Source: Planctomycetota bacterium
Lineage (GTDB): Bacteria > Planctomycetota > UBA8108 > UBA1146 > JAJFFE01
Assembly (NCBI GenBank): GCA_020425835.1
Contig: JAGQRC010000160.1
Span: 1 to 7,440 of the forward strand
DNA length: 7,440 bases
Reading direction: 5' to 3'
Position 1 is the first letter of the stretch, and the number at the start of each line of letters is the position of its first letter. Below are positions 1-6,196 of the stretch, piece after piece. The position numbers and the translations under genes are program-made. The notes under the pieces are model-generated. The model made no database searches. It saw nothing but the letters and a program-made list of their open reading frames with translations, and was not told the DNA's origin.

Positions 1-40
1 TGAGCCGCGCCGCAACCGGAGTCGTCGACGAAGTCACTCG

Positions 41-72
41 AAAAGGAGCGAGCCCGCGACGCGGGATGCTCC
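41..72 (-). terminator. Intrinsic (rho-independent) terminator of the block
   Basis: On the minus strand, 19 bases after the stop codon of the dehydrogenase gene, there is a GC-rich hairpin. The outer arms are GGAGC (72-68) and GCTCC (49-45). The inner arms are CCCGC (65-61) and GCGGG (57-53) around the loop GTC, with a small internal bulge (AT opposite CTC). TTTT (44-41) follows directly. This is a classic intrinsic terminator and probably ends the transcription unit containing the genes above it. I see nothing further in bases 1-40. Confidence 0.8.
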
Positions 73-91
73 GCCAGCCCGAGCGTCCTCG

Positions 92-1657
92 TCACGGGCA
101 GCTCGACTGCTCGCAGCCGAAGTCGCCGCCCACCACGGGCTCCGAAGTGGGATCGGGACCGCAGGCGCCCGAAGGAGCCGGCGGCGGCGGGCCCGATTGG
201 AACTGGGCGTTCAAGTCGTAGATGGGATCGGCGAGATCGAGGGCTCCGTCGTCGTCGACGTCGTGCGCGTCGAGGCAGATCGGCGCCCCCCCGACGAACA
301 GGAACTGCAAGTTCACGATCACGTCGGCGATGTCGCGGACGCCGTCGCCGTTGGTGTCCCCGCGGATGAAGTCCCTCGCGGCCCCGAGCCTCACGACCTG
401 CCCGGTCGTCCCGGTGGGACCGAGGTTCGATGCGATGCAGACGTAGATCTCGCCATCCTCGTCGGTGCCGAACCCCTTCAGGAAGAACCCGAGCGGTGAG
501 TCGGTCGAGCCGAGTCGGAACTCGAAGATGTCACTCTGCACGCCGGCGGTATCCAAGTAGAAGAGTCGTCCGCTCGGGCCGAAGTCGACGCTGAAGTCAC
601 CGAAGACGTACTTCCCGACCAGCTCCGGGAATCGCGATCCTCGGTAGACGGATCCCCCGATGACGGCGAGCCCATCCGAGTGGTCGTACTCGGCGATCGG
701 GTCGATCAGCCCTGCATCGGGACAGGTCGGCGGGCTGACGGTCGGGTCGAACGGATCGAAGCAGTGGGCTCCCTCCCGGATCACCCAGCCGAAGTTCCCT
801 CCGTTGACGACGACATCGATCTCCTCGAACAGTCCTTGTCCGACGTCCGCGAGGTAGAGTGTGCCGTCCGCGGCATCGAACGAGAACCGGTACGGATTCC
901 GGAAGCCGTAGGCGTAGATCTCATCCAATCCGACGGCGCCGACGAACGGGTTGTCGGGGGGGATCGCGTAGGGCGTGCCGGAGTCGACATCGATCCGGAG
1001 GAGCGAACCGAGCGCGGTCTCGATGTTCTGTCCGTTGCCGATCGGCCCGTGGGACGGCGGCGTGTCCGCAAGGCCGTCGTTACCCCCTCCGCCGTCTCCG
1101 AGCGAAAAGTACAAGTATCCGTCAGGTCCGAAGTGGACATCCCCAGCGTTGTGATTGAACTGCGGCTCGTCGACGGCGAACAGCTCGACCTCGGACAGGG
1201 GGTCGGCAACGTTGGGATCCGCCGAGACGAGGAACTGCGAGAGCACCTCTTCGTGACAACCGGAGATGCCGCCCGGTTGGCTGCAAGGCTCGCTGGGATC
1301 CCCGACGCGCGGTCGACTGTAGCGAACGAAGAATCGGCCGTTGTTGGCATAGTCGGGATGGAACGCCATACCGAGCAGGCCCCGCTCGTCGAACGGTCCG
1401 TTGAGCGGAACGATCGCGCTCGAGAGATCGAGGAACGGGTCGGGAAGCACCTCGCCGTCGACGATGACCCAGATCTGGCCCGCCTGATCGACGACGAACA
1501 ATCGGCCCGAACCGTCGCCGGCATGGGTGACGAGCAACGGCGAGGTGAATCCACCGGCCACCGGCGTCAGCGCAATGGTCAAGTCTCCCGTGGGAATCTG
1601 CGCGGCAAGAGTGCCGCCGACGAGCAATCCGCAACACAAGAAGCCAAGTCTTCGCAT
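92..1657 (-). CDS. Secreted PQQ-type glucose/sorbosone dehydrogenase-like beta-propeller with C-terminal dockerin-like module
   Basis: 521 residues. The ATG is preceded by GAGAGG about 8 bases upstream, and residues 1-19 look like a Sec signal peptide (MRR, hydrophobic stretch, LAA|Q). Residues about 25-425 match the glucose/sorbosone dehydrogenase family (PF07995; soluble aldose dehydrogenase YliI type), six-bladed propellers that usually oxidise sugars with PQQ and Ca. Visible landmarks are ERGLLGMAFHPDY (91-103), FNHNAGD with His169 at the expected catalytic position, SLGDGG (185-190), LLRIDVD (219-225), YGFRNP (250-255, the Arg-Asn pair that contacts PQQ in the family) and NFGW (288-291). 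Residues 432-485 carry two dockerin/EF-hand-like loops of the form DxNxDGxxDxxD (434-445 and 466-477). A Pro-rich linker and a tail with Cys499, Cys515 and Cys520 follow. The extra Cys pair 125/134 may form a disulfide in an inserted loop. It is last in the block, 126 bases after the previous gene and followed by a terminator. Family assignment is firm; the substrate, and whether PQQ is actually used, are unknown. Confidence 0.88.
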   Translation of the reverse strand: MRRLGFLCCGLLVGGTLAAQIPTGDLTIALTPVAGGFTSPLLVTHAGDGSGRLFVVDQAGQIWVIVDGEVLPDPFLDLSSAIVPLNGPFDERGLLGMAFHPDYANNGRFFVRYSRPRVGDPSEPCSQPGGISGCHEEVLSQFLVSADPNVADPLSEVELFAVDEPQFNHNAGDVHFGPDGYLYFSLGDGGGGNDGLADTPPSHGPIGNGQNIETALGSLLRIDVDSGTPYAIPPDNPFVGAVGLDEIYAYGFRNPYRFSFDAADGTLYLADVGQGLFEEIDVVVNGGNFGWVIREGAHCFDPFDPTVSPPTCPDAGLIDPIAEYDHSDGLAVIGGSVYRGSRFPELVGKYVFGDFSVDFGPSGRLFYLDTAGVQSDIFEFRLGSTDSPLGFFLKGFGTDEDGEIYVCIASNLGPTGTTGQVVRLGAARDFIRGDTNGDGVRDIADVIVNLQFLFVGGAPICLDAHDVDDDGALDLADPIYDLNAQFQSGPPPPAPSGACGPDPTSEPVVGGDFGCEQSSCP

Positions 1658-1670
1658 GTCTCCGTCCTCT

Positions 1671-1689
1671 CGGGTCGACCATCGACCCG
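1671..1689 (-). promoter_or_regulatory. Perfect inverted repeat in the leader of the dehydrogenase gene
   Basis: CGGGTCGA, the spacer TGG on the minus strand, then TCGACCCG: an 8-base perfect inverted repeat. It lies 14 bases upstream of the ATG, and its final base is also the first base of the GAGAGG ribosome binding site (1666-1671). As RNA it would be a very stable stem-loop pressed against the binding site. As DNA it could be an operator. There is no T-run after it, so it is not a normal terminator. The rest of the gap 1658-1783 shows no other clear signal. Confidence 0.45.
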
Positions 1690-1783
1690 GGACGGAAGGC
1701 GCACAACCGAGCTCCGCTTTCCTCGGACCTTCTCTTCTTCACGCGGTTTGGCTGCCGACGGCCGAGACGCTTGGGTCACGACG

Positions 1784-2578
1784 CTACGGACAACCGGTGT
1801 AGCCGGTGCAGCCCAGGACGGCTCCGGTGTCCAGTCCGCACATCACGAATGGCTCGGCCGGAGGAGGTCCGGAGGCGAAGAGGAAGTTCAGGAGTGAGAG
1901 AGGATCCGCAAGGGTCAACGTCGTGTCGTCGTCGACGTCGGCGGCGTCGATACAGCTGAGCGACTCCCCGATGAACAGGAAGCCGAGCACTCGCAACACG
2001 TCCGCGAGGTCGATCGCGCCATTGCTGTCGAGGTCACCGCGACGAAACGGACCGTCGAGGACTCCGAGGAACGTCAGCTCCCCACCGATTTGGTCCGGAA
2101 CCACCGAGGCCCCGTCGACGATCAGCTGGGTCGCCACTGGTGGAGCGCCCAGGTGATCACAGAACGACAGCTCGATCGTGGTCGGCAACGCCGCGTCGTA
2201 CGGGTAAGTCATGTGAAGGATCGGACCCTGGAACCCCGACGGGAGGGAGACGGCGCCGGTGAAACTGAGCACTGCTCCACACGTGACCCCCGAACCCCCG
2301 ACCGGGTCCTCGTCGACCAGGAAGATCTCCGGACCGAGCGCTTGGATCTCGTCGCTGGGGAACATGGCGATCAACTCCAGGAACGGCCAGTCCCAACAGA
2401 CCCCCATCCAGAATCCGGTGACTTCGCCGGGCCCCAAGTGCTCGAGCACGATGGTCGCCGTCCCGATCTCGCCGGGAGACACGGCCTCGCCTTCGATTCG
2501 AAGCGTCGAGGGGCCTGCGACCGCGTCGAGACAGACGAGGAGCAGGAGGGGTGTCAGGTGTCGAGTCGCGCGGGGCAT
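1784..2578 (-). CDS. Secreted dockerin-tailed protein with probable cohesin-like beta domain, function unknown
   Basis: 264 residues. The ATG at 2578 is chosen because AGGAGG stands 6 bases before it and a signal peptide starts there (MPRATRHLTPLLLLV..., likely cleavage after AVA at about 21). A longer reading to a TTG at 2632 has no such support. Residues about 25-172 form a beta-rich domain with no catalytic motif I can see. Its pattern (early Gly-rich strands, GVCWDWPFLEL at 59-69, LSFTGAVSLPSG at 104-115, then IELSFCDHLGAPPVAT at 135-150) resembles exported proteins that I recall as common in Planctomycetota and is compatible with a cohesin-like fold. Residues 182-193 are a good dockerin Ca loop (DLDSNGAIDLAD). 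The second loop, 214-225, is degraded (DVDDDTTLTLAD, lacking the Gly and one Asp). A tail with Cys247, Cys257 and Cys263 follows, ending CP. The C-terminal module is homologous to that of the downstream dehydrogenase. The gene starts 67 bases after the kinase gene on the same strand. A structural or adhesive surface role is only a guess. Confidence 0.8.
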   Translation of the reverse strand: MPRATRHLTPLLLLVCLDAVAGPSTLRIEGEAVSPGEIGTATIVLEHLGPGEVTGFWMGVCWDWPFLELIAMFPSDEIQALGPEIFLVDEDPVGGSGVTCGAVLSFTGAVSLPSGFQGPILHMTYPYDAALPTTIELSFCDHLGAPPVATQLIVDGASVVPDQIGGELTFLGVLDGPFRRGDLDSNGAIDLADVLRVLGFLFIGESLSCIDAADVDDDTTLTLADPLSLLNFLFASGPPPAEPFVMCGLDTGAVLGCTGYTGCP

Positions 2579-2584
2579 GACCAG

Positions 2585-2590
2585 CCTCCT
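2585..2590 (-). promoter_or_regulatory. Ribosome binding site deciding the start of the 264-residue dockerin protein
   Basis: Consensus AGGAGG on the minus strand, 6 bases before the ATG at 2578-2576. It selects this ATG over the in-frame TTG 54 bases further upstream and puts the signal peptide at the N-terminus. The remaining bases up to the kinase stop (2591-2645) show no convincing terminator or promoter, which fits read-through from the kinase gene. Confidence 0.8.
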
Positions 2591-2645
2591 ACCGTAGCAT
2601 CGAAAGGAACCACAGAACCCCGAAGGCGCCAACGGCGTCCGAGAC

Positions 2646-5369
2646 TTACTCCGGATCTGGAGATTCGTCGGAAGTCGGCTCCGAGCCCAACCTCGAGCGT
2701 ACCGCCTCGGCGTCCGACCGTTGGCCGTTTTCCTCGAGCGCTACCGCCCACTCGCCCAAGAGGGACTGGAGATCCCGCCGAGCCCTCGGTGTCGACCCGA
2801 ACTCGAGGGTGTCTCGGAGGATCGACTCGGCCCGACCGTACAACTGATCGGCTCGGGCGGGCTCACCGCGACGGCGCGCGTGGCGACCCGCATACCAGTA
2901 ACCCAGGGCGCAGAACCTGCCGTACGGGGCGTTCTCGGGGTCCCTCGCGCGGAGCTCATCCCCGAGGGCGCACGCTCGCTCGAACTCATTCGTGGCGTCG
3001 TCGAGCTGTCCATCCTCGTCGAGGAGACAGGCGCGACGAAACGCGACCAGCCAGTCGTCGCGGACGATGCGGTGGTTCCCTGGGTCCTCGCGGCGTCGTT
3101 CCTGGATCAGCTCCTGCGCCTGGAGGTAGAGCGCCAGGGCTGCATCGGTGTCGCCCAGCCGGCTGCGGAGATAGCCCTGGTTCAGGAAGCAGAGGCTGAG
3201 TTCGCGCTGAGCGTCGGCGTCGGATGGGTCGGCCTCCCGGATTCGCACCGCGATGTCGGTCGCCGTCAGACACTCCTCGAGTGCCCGAGCATGGTCGCCT
3301 TGGTTCATCCGGATCCGCACGACACGGTTGAGCGCGATCCCGTAGTCCCTCGACCAGCGAACGTTCGAGCGATCGGTCTCGGCGAGCGCACCGAGGAGGT
3401 CCACCGCAATCGAGTAGTCCTCGAGCGCATGCTCCGTATCGCCCAGCTCCGCTCGAGCGTCTCCGCGACTCAAGTGGGCGACCGCGACCGCACGCCGAAC
3501 GGCTTCGTCGGACTCCGACCGGATGGGCTCGAGGAGAGCCAACGCGCGGTCGAACTCGTCGCGGGCCCCTCGCGCGTCGCCGGAGAGCAGCCGGACATTG
3601 CCGAGGCGATGGTGGCTTCGCGAGAGATCGCGGTCGAGCGCCTCGCTCGGTCCATCCCGCTCGAGACGAGCCCGGCGAAGCTCGTAGGCACGAACGTGAT
3701 GAGCGCGCGCCGCCTCCGTCTCGCCGACGTGCGCGAGCACCTCTCCGATCTTGTCGTGGAGAAGTGCGAGATCGAACTCGCGCACCGCCGCGAGATCCTC
3801 GACCTCGGGACGCGCGGGGATCGAGTCGGCCTTTCCATAGCTCTCGAGCGCGCCTTGTGAATCTCCGAGGTTCGCCTGCACCGGGTTGCCCTGGACGTCG
3901 CCCACCTTCACGTAGGCGACGGCGAGCTCGTAGCAGAGGTCCGGGTCGTCCCCGGCCTCCGCGAGCAAGGTATCGAGATAGTCGAGCGCATAGGTCGCCA
4001 ACAGCCGGCGGGCGCGGGTGACCCCGGGACGCTGCTCGATCAGATCGTAGAAATCGAACAGCATCACGTGGACCAGGGAGTGGAGCTCCTCGAAGCGGCG
4101 CTCGGCCTTTCCTCGCGCGACATCGGCCAAATCCTTCGCTCGCTCGGTCTCGAACCACTGGTAGCTCGTGAAGACGAGGGAGATCGTCAGTGTGATGAGG
4201 ATCGCCACCGCGGCGATCAGCGCTCGCGAGTGGCGCCGAGCGAAACGGCTCAGCAGGTACGCGCGCGTCTGCGGGCGCGCACTGACGGGCCGGCCCTCGA
4301 GGTAGGCCCGGAGGTCTCGCGTCAGCTCTCGGACCGATCCGTACCGATCCTGCGCGTCCTTGCGCAGAGCTTTCACGATGATCGCGTCCAGGTCTCCCCG
4401 CAGCCGCCGGTCACCAACTCGTTCGCTGGGCAACGGCACCGGAGTCTCGCAGATCGTCTTCCTCGCATCGGTACCGGGATCGAAGTCGAACGGTCCGCGA
4501 CCACAGATCAGCCGATAGAGAACCAGCCCGAGCGAGTAGAGGTCCGACGCCGTGGTGACCCGATCACCACGGACCTGCTCCGGGCTCGCCCAGGCCAACG
4601 AGAGCGGACCGGGCTCGCCGGTGTCCGACTCGGCACCCCTCTCGATCGGCTGCAGGCTCCGAGCGATGCCGAAGTCGACGAGCTTGGGATGACCCTGTTC
4701 CGTAATGAGGATGTTGGCCGGCTTGAGATCGCTGTGCACGACGAGGTTCTGGTGAGCGAACTCCACGGCTTCACACACACGAAGGAAGAGGTCGAGGCGG
4801 GTCGACCCATCGAGCTCTCGCCGATCCGCCCACTCGTCGATGGGCATGCCATCGATCAACTCCATGACGAGGTAGGGAGTCCCGTCGTCGGTCGCTCCAC
4901 CGTCGAGGATGGTCGCGATGCCGGGGTGCCTCAGTGCAGCGAGGATCTGTCGCTCGCTCTTGAACCGATCGAGGAAGTCGCGAGAGAAGGGGTCGGTGAC
5001 GACCTTGATCGCGACCGCCTGATCGAAATCCGCTCCGACGCGGTGAGCCCGGTAGACACGGCTCATACCGCCGCGGCCGATCAGACCGTCGACCGCGTAG
5101 CCCGAGACCCGAGGGAGCGGGTCGCCCTCGTCGGCGCGCTCGTGATAGTCGACCGCGGCCTCCGCGATGACGCCCGAGAGCTCGTGGTCCGACCGAGCGT
5201 GGAAGGTGAGGAGAGACTCGACCTCGGCGGCGAGATCGGGATCGGCCGTGGATCGCTGGTCCAGGCGTCGACGCCGCTCATCGCTCGAGAGCGGCAGCAA
5301 CTCCTCGAACAGCGTCTGTGCCGCGTGCCACCGATCGATTCCGTCCGCGGGTCGGGAGCCGTCGTCCAC
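2646..5369 (-). CDS. Membrane-anchored Hanks-type Ser/Thr protein kinase with C-terminal TPR region
   Basis: 907 residues, GTG start, TAA stop. Residues about 13-57 are the short helical domain common ahead of such kinases (LFEELLPLSSDERRRRLDQ, then AEVESLL). The kinase domain spans about 90-355: Gly-rich loop GRGGMSRVY (98-106), VAIK with Lys122, likely alpha-C Glu139, catalytic loop HSDLKPAN (212-219; Asp214, Lys216, Asn219), DFG at 232-234, ASPEQ at 261-265 and SDLYSLG (275-281). All catalytic residues are present, so it should be active, but the HRD Arg is Ser213 (a non-RD kinase). One membrane helix lies at about 383-402. The Arg-rich flank RFARRHSR before it suggests the kinase faces the cytoplasm and the rest lies outside. 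Residues about 425-890 are helical with TPR-like units, for example the AxxxYxxA and LGD patterns at 586-610, 640-656, 735-751 and 821-850, typical for ligand or protein binding. The gene starts 3 bases after the sigma gene stop, so translation is probably coupled. Its target may be that sigma factor (inference). Confidence 0.93.
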   Translation of the reverse strand: MDDGSRPADGIDRWHAAQTLFEELLPLSSDERRRRLDQRSTADPDLAAEVESLLTFHARSDHELSGVIAEAAVDYHERADEGDPLPRVSGYAVDGLIGRGGMSRVYRAHRVGADFDQAVAIKVVTDPFSRDFLDRFKSERQILAALRHPGIATILDGGATDDGTPYLVMELIDGMPIDEWADRRELDGSTRLDLFLRVCEAVEFAHQNLVVHSDLKPANILITEQGHPKLVDFGIARSLQPIERGAESDTGEPGPLSLAWASPEQVRGDRVTTASDLYSLGLVLYRLICGRGPFDFDPGTDARKTICETPVPLPSERVGDRRLRGDLDAIIVKALRKDAQDRYGSVRELTRDLRAYLEGRPVSARPQTRAYLLSRFARRHSRALIAAVAILITLTISLVFTSYQWFETERAKDLADVARGKAERRFEELHSLVHVMLFDFYDLIEQRPGVTRARRLLATYALDYLDTLLAEAGDDPDLCYELAVAYVKVGDVQGNPVQANLGDSQGALESYGKADSIPARPEVEDLAAVREFDLALLHDKIGEVLAHVGETEAARAHHVRAYELRRARLERDGPSEALDRDLSRSHHRLGNVRLLSGDARGARDEFDRALALLEPIRSESDEAVRRAVAVAHLSRGDARAELGDTEHALEDYSIAVDLLGALAETDRSNVRWSRDYGIALNRVVRIRMNQGDHARALEECLTATDIAVRIREADPSDADAQRELSLCFLNQGYLRSRLGDTDAALALYLQAQELIQERRREDPGNHRIVRDDWLVAFRRACLLDEDGQLDDATNEFERACALGDELRARDPENAPYGRFCALGYWYAGRHARRRGEPARADQLYGRAESILRDTLEFGSTPRARRDLQSLLGEWAVALEENGQRSDAEAVRSRLGSEPTSDESPDPE

Positions 5370-5372
5370 GGA

Positions 5373-5954
5373 TCAGCCTACTCCGGCCACCCGGCGCAAG
5401 AGCCACGCCTGAGCGAACTGACACTCGGACCAGACCTTCTTCGGTTTCATGCCACGAACGGAGGCGATCTCTTCGAGCGTCAATCCGCCGAAGTACCGAA
5501 GCTCGATGATCTCCGCCTTCGCGGCATCGTGACGAGCGAGCTCGTTGAGGGCCTCTTCGAGATCGAGCAGGTCGAGCAGCGAATCCGTTCCGGAACGCGC
5601 CTCCAACGACGGATCGAGCTGGATCCTCCGGGATTGACCTCCACGCTTCTCCGCCCCGTGCTTTCGGGCGTGGTCGACGAGGATGCGACGCATCAGCTTG
5701 GAGGCCATGGAGAAGAAGTGGGTTCGGTCCCGCCAACGGACGCGGCGGTTGTCGGTGAGCTTGATGAACGCTTCGTTGACGAGCGCCGTCGCCTGGAGGG
5801 TATGCGCGACGCGCTCCCCGTACATGTGCCGCTCGGCGATACGCTTGAGCTCTTGGTGCACGATGGGGACGAGCTCGGCGAGAGCTTCCTCTCGACCCGA
5901 GCGCCACTCCACGAGAAGTCGAGTGACATCGGGGGACTGGCCCAGCTCGCTCAC
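5373..5954 (-). CDS. ECF-type RNA polymerase sigma factor, PF07638/TIGR02999 group
   Basis: 193 residues. The GTG start has GAGAGG 6 bases upstream, and no other in-frame start exists before the upstream stop at 6003-6005. Region 2 covers about 10-105: DVTRLLVEWRSG (9-20), HTLQATALVNEAF (51-63), RDRTHFFSMASKLMRRILVDHARK (75-98, split by the FFSMAS core). Region 4 covers about 135-190 with the helix-turn-helix GLTLEEIASVRGM (157-169) and the AQAWL ending (181-185) typical of this group. It directs RNA polymerase to a promoter set that cannot be read from the window. Instead of the usual acidic DAED before LVQE in region 2.2, this protein has Gln54-Ala-Thr56-Ala57. No anti-sigma gene is adjacent; the next gene, 3 bases on, is a Ser/Thr kinase. 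Sigma-kinase pairs of this sort are common in Planctomycetota and Acidobacteriota. Family is certain, regulation inferred. Confidence 0.93.
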   Translation of the reverse strand: MSELGQSPDVTRLLVEWRSGREEALAELVPIVHQELKRIAERHMYGERVAHTLQATALVNEAFIKLTDNRRVRWRDRTHFFSMASKLMRRILVDHARKHGAEKRGGQSRRIQLDPSLEARSGTDSLLDLLDLEEALNELARHDAAKAEIIELRYFGGLTLEEIASVRGMKPKKVWSECQFAQAWLLRRVAGVG

Positions 5955-5960
5955 GTCGCG

Positions 5961-5966
5961 CCTCTC
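5961..5966 (-). promoter_or_regulatory. Ribosome binding site of the sigma gene, overlapping the tandem repeats
   Basis: GAGAGG on the minus strand, 6 bases before the GTG at 5954. Its first five bases (GAGAG, 5966-5962) are the end of the last tandem repeat unit, so a protein or structure on that repeat could affect initiation of the sigma factor. Confidence 0.65.
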
Positions 5967-6035
5967 GGTGTTTGACCGGACTCTCGGTGTTTGACCGGAA
6001 TCTCAGTGTTGACCGGAATGTCGGTGTTGGCCGGA
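5962..6035 (-). repeat. Four tandem 18-19 base repeats in the sigma gene leader
   Basis: Minus-strand unit TCCGGTCAAACACCGAGAG. Copies at 5962-5980 and 5981-5999 are identical over 19 bases. Copies at about 6000-6017 and 6018-6035 are 18 bases long and diverged (TCCGGTCAACACTGAGAT and TCCGGCCAACACCGACAT). Each contains a short inverted repeat: CGGT-5-ACCG is perfect in the first two (5966-5978 and 5985-5997), with one mismatch in each of the other two (12-base forms at 6004-6015 and 6022-6033). The copies are spaced 18-19 bases apart. The array ends against the ribosome binding site. It could be an operator array for a dimeric regulator or simple slippage; there are no spacers, so it is not a CRISPR array. 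Confidence 0.85.
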
Positions 6036-6047
6036 GTGAAACTCGTC

Positions 6048-6070
6048 GTCCCGGGTGCCTCCTCCGGGAC
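6048..6070 (-). promoter_or_regulatory. Leader hairpin with AGGAGG in its loop
   Basis: On the minus strand GTCCCGG and CCGGGAC form a 7-base GC-rich stem around the 9-base loop AGGAGGCAC. The loop holds a consensus ribosome binding sequence, but no ATG, GTG or TTG follows at a usable distance, so it is an orphan. It lies about 95 bases before the sigma gene start. It may be a leader structure or chance in GC-rich DNA. Confidence 0.35.
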
Positions 6071-6096
6071 TCGCCGTCCGGGCTCGCCGATCAGCG

Positions 6097-6102
6097 ATTG
6101 TA
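6097..6102 (-). promoter_or_regulatory. Possible -10 element for the sigma-kinase block
   Basis: TACAAT on the minus strand (preceded by GGG) differs from the TATAAT consensus at one base and is the most A/T-rich hexamer of its kind in this gap. No convincing -35 hexamer sits 16-18 bases upstream. If used, it would give a leader of roughly 135 bases containing the AGGAGG hairpin and all four repeats. The block may instead be driven by a sigma factor with another consensus. Confidence 0.22.
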
Positions 6103-6141
6103 CCCGCTCGACGTCCACCCCGCGGTGCGGAGACACGAATC

Positions 6142-6167
6142 GTCGTGCCGTGTCCGACGGGCACGAC
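6142..6167 (-). terminator. Hairpin after the histidine kinase gene, possible terminator without a T-run
   Basis: GTCGTGCC and GGCACGAC form a perfect 8-base stem with a 10-base loop. It begins about 30 bases after the TGA of the histidine kinase gene. The bases that follow on the minus strand (GATTCGTGTCT) are not a proper T-run, so termination would be weak or factor-assisted. It may separate the histidine kinase transcript from the sigma-kinase block. Confidence 0.4.
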
Positions 6168-6196
6168 TCTGGGCCGGATCCGTCGTGAGGGGATGA

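Noticed and set aside
680..1897. A 405-codon open frame on the plus strand
   Set aside because: Antisense of the dehydrogenase gene and the end of the next gene; no domain, no plausible start site, low-complexity composition.
2579..2632. N-terminal extension of the 264-residue dockerin protein to a TTG at 2632
   Set aside because: It would bury the signal peptide and the AGGAGG site inside coding sequence; the ATG at 2578 is far better supported.
2591..2645. Terminator between the kinase gene and the dockerin protein gene
   Set aside because: Only a short CGCC/GGCG stem is visible and no T-run follows it.
2090..3860. Overlapping plus-strand open frames of 369 and 379 codons
   Set aside because: Shadows of the kinase TPR region and of the dockerin protein; no recognisable motif.
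4068..5975. A 635-codon open frame on the plus strand
   Set aside because: It lies entirely opposite the kinase and sigma genes, which have clear domains. It is Arg/Glu/Asp/Val-rich without any recognisable motif, as expected for the antisense of high-GC coding DNA.
5962..6035. CRISPR array
   Set aside because: The units are directly adjacent with no spacers and are only 18-19 bases long; no cas gene is present.
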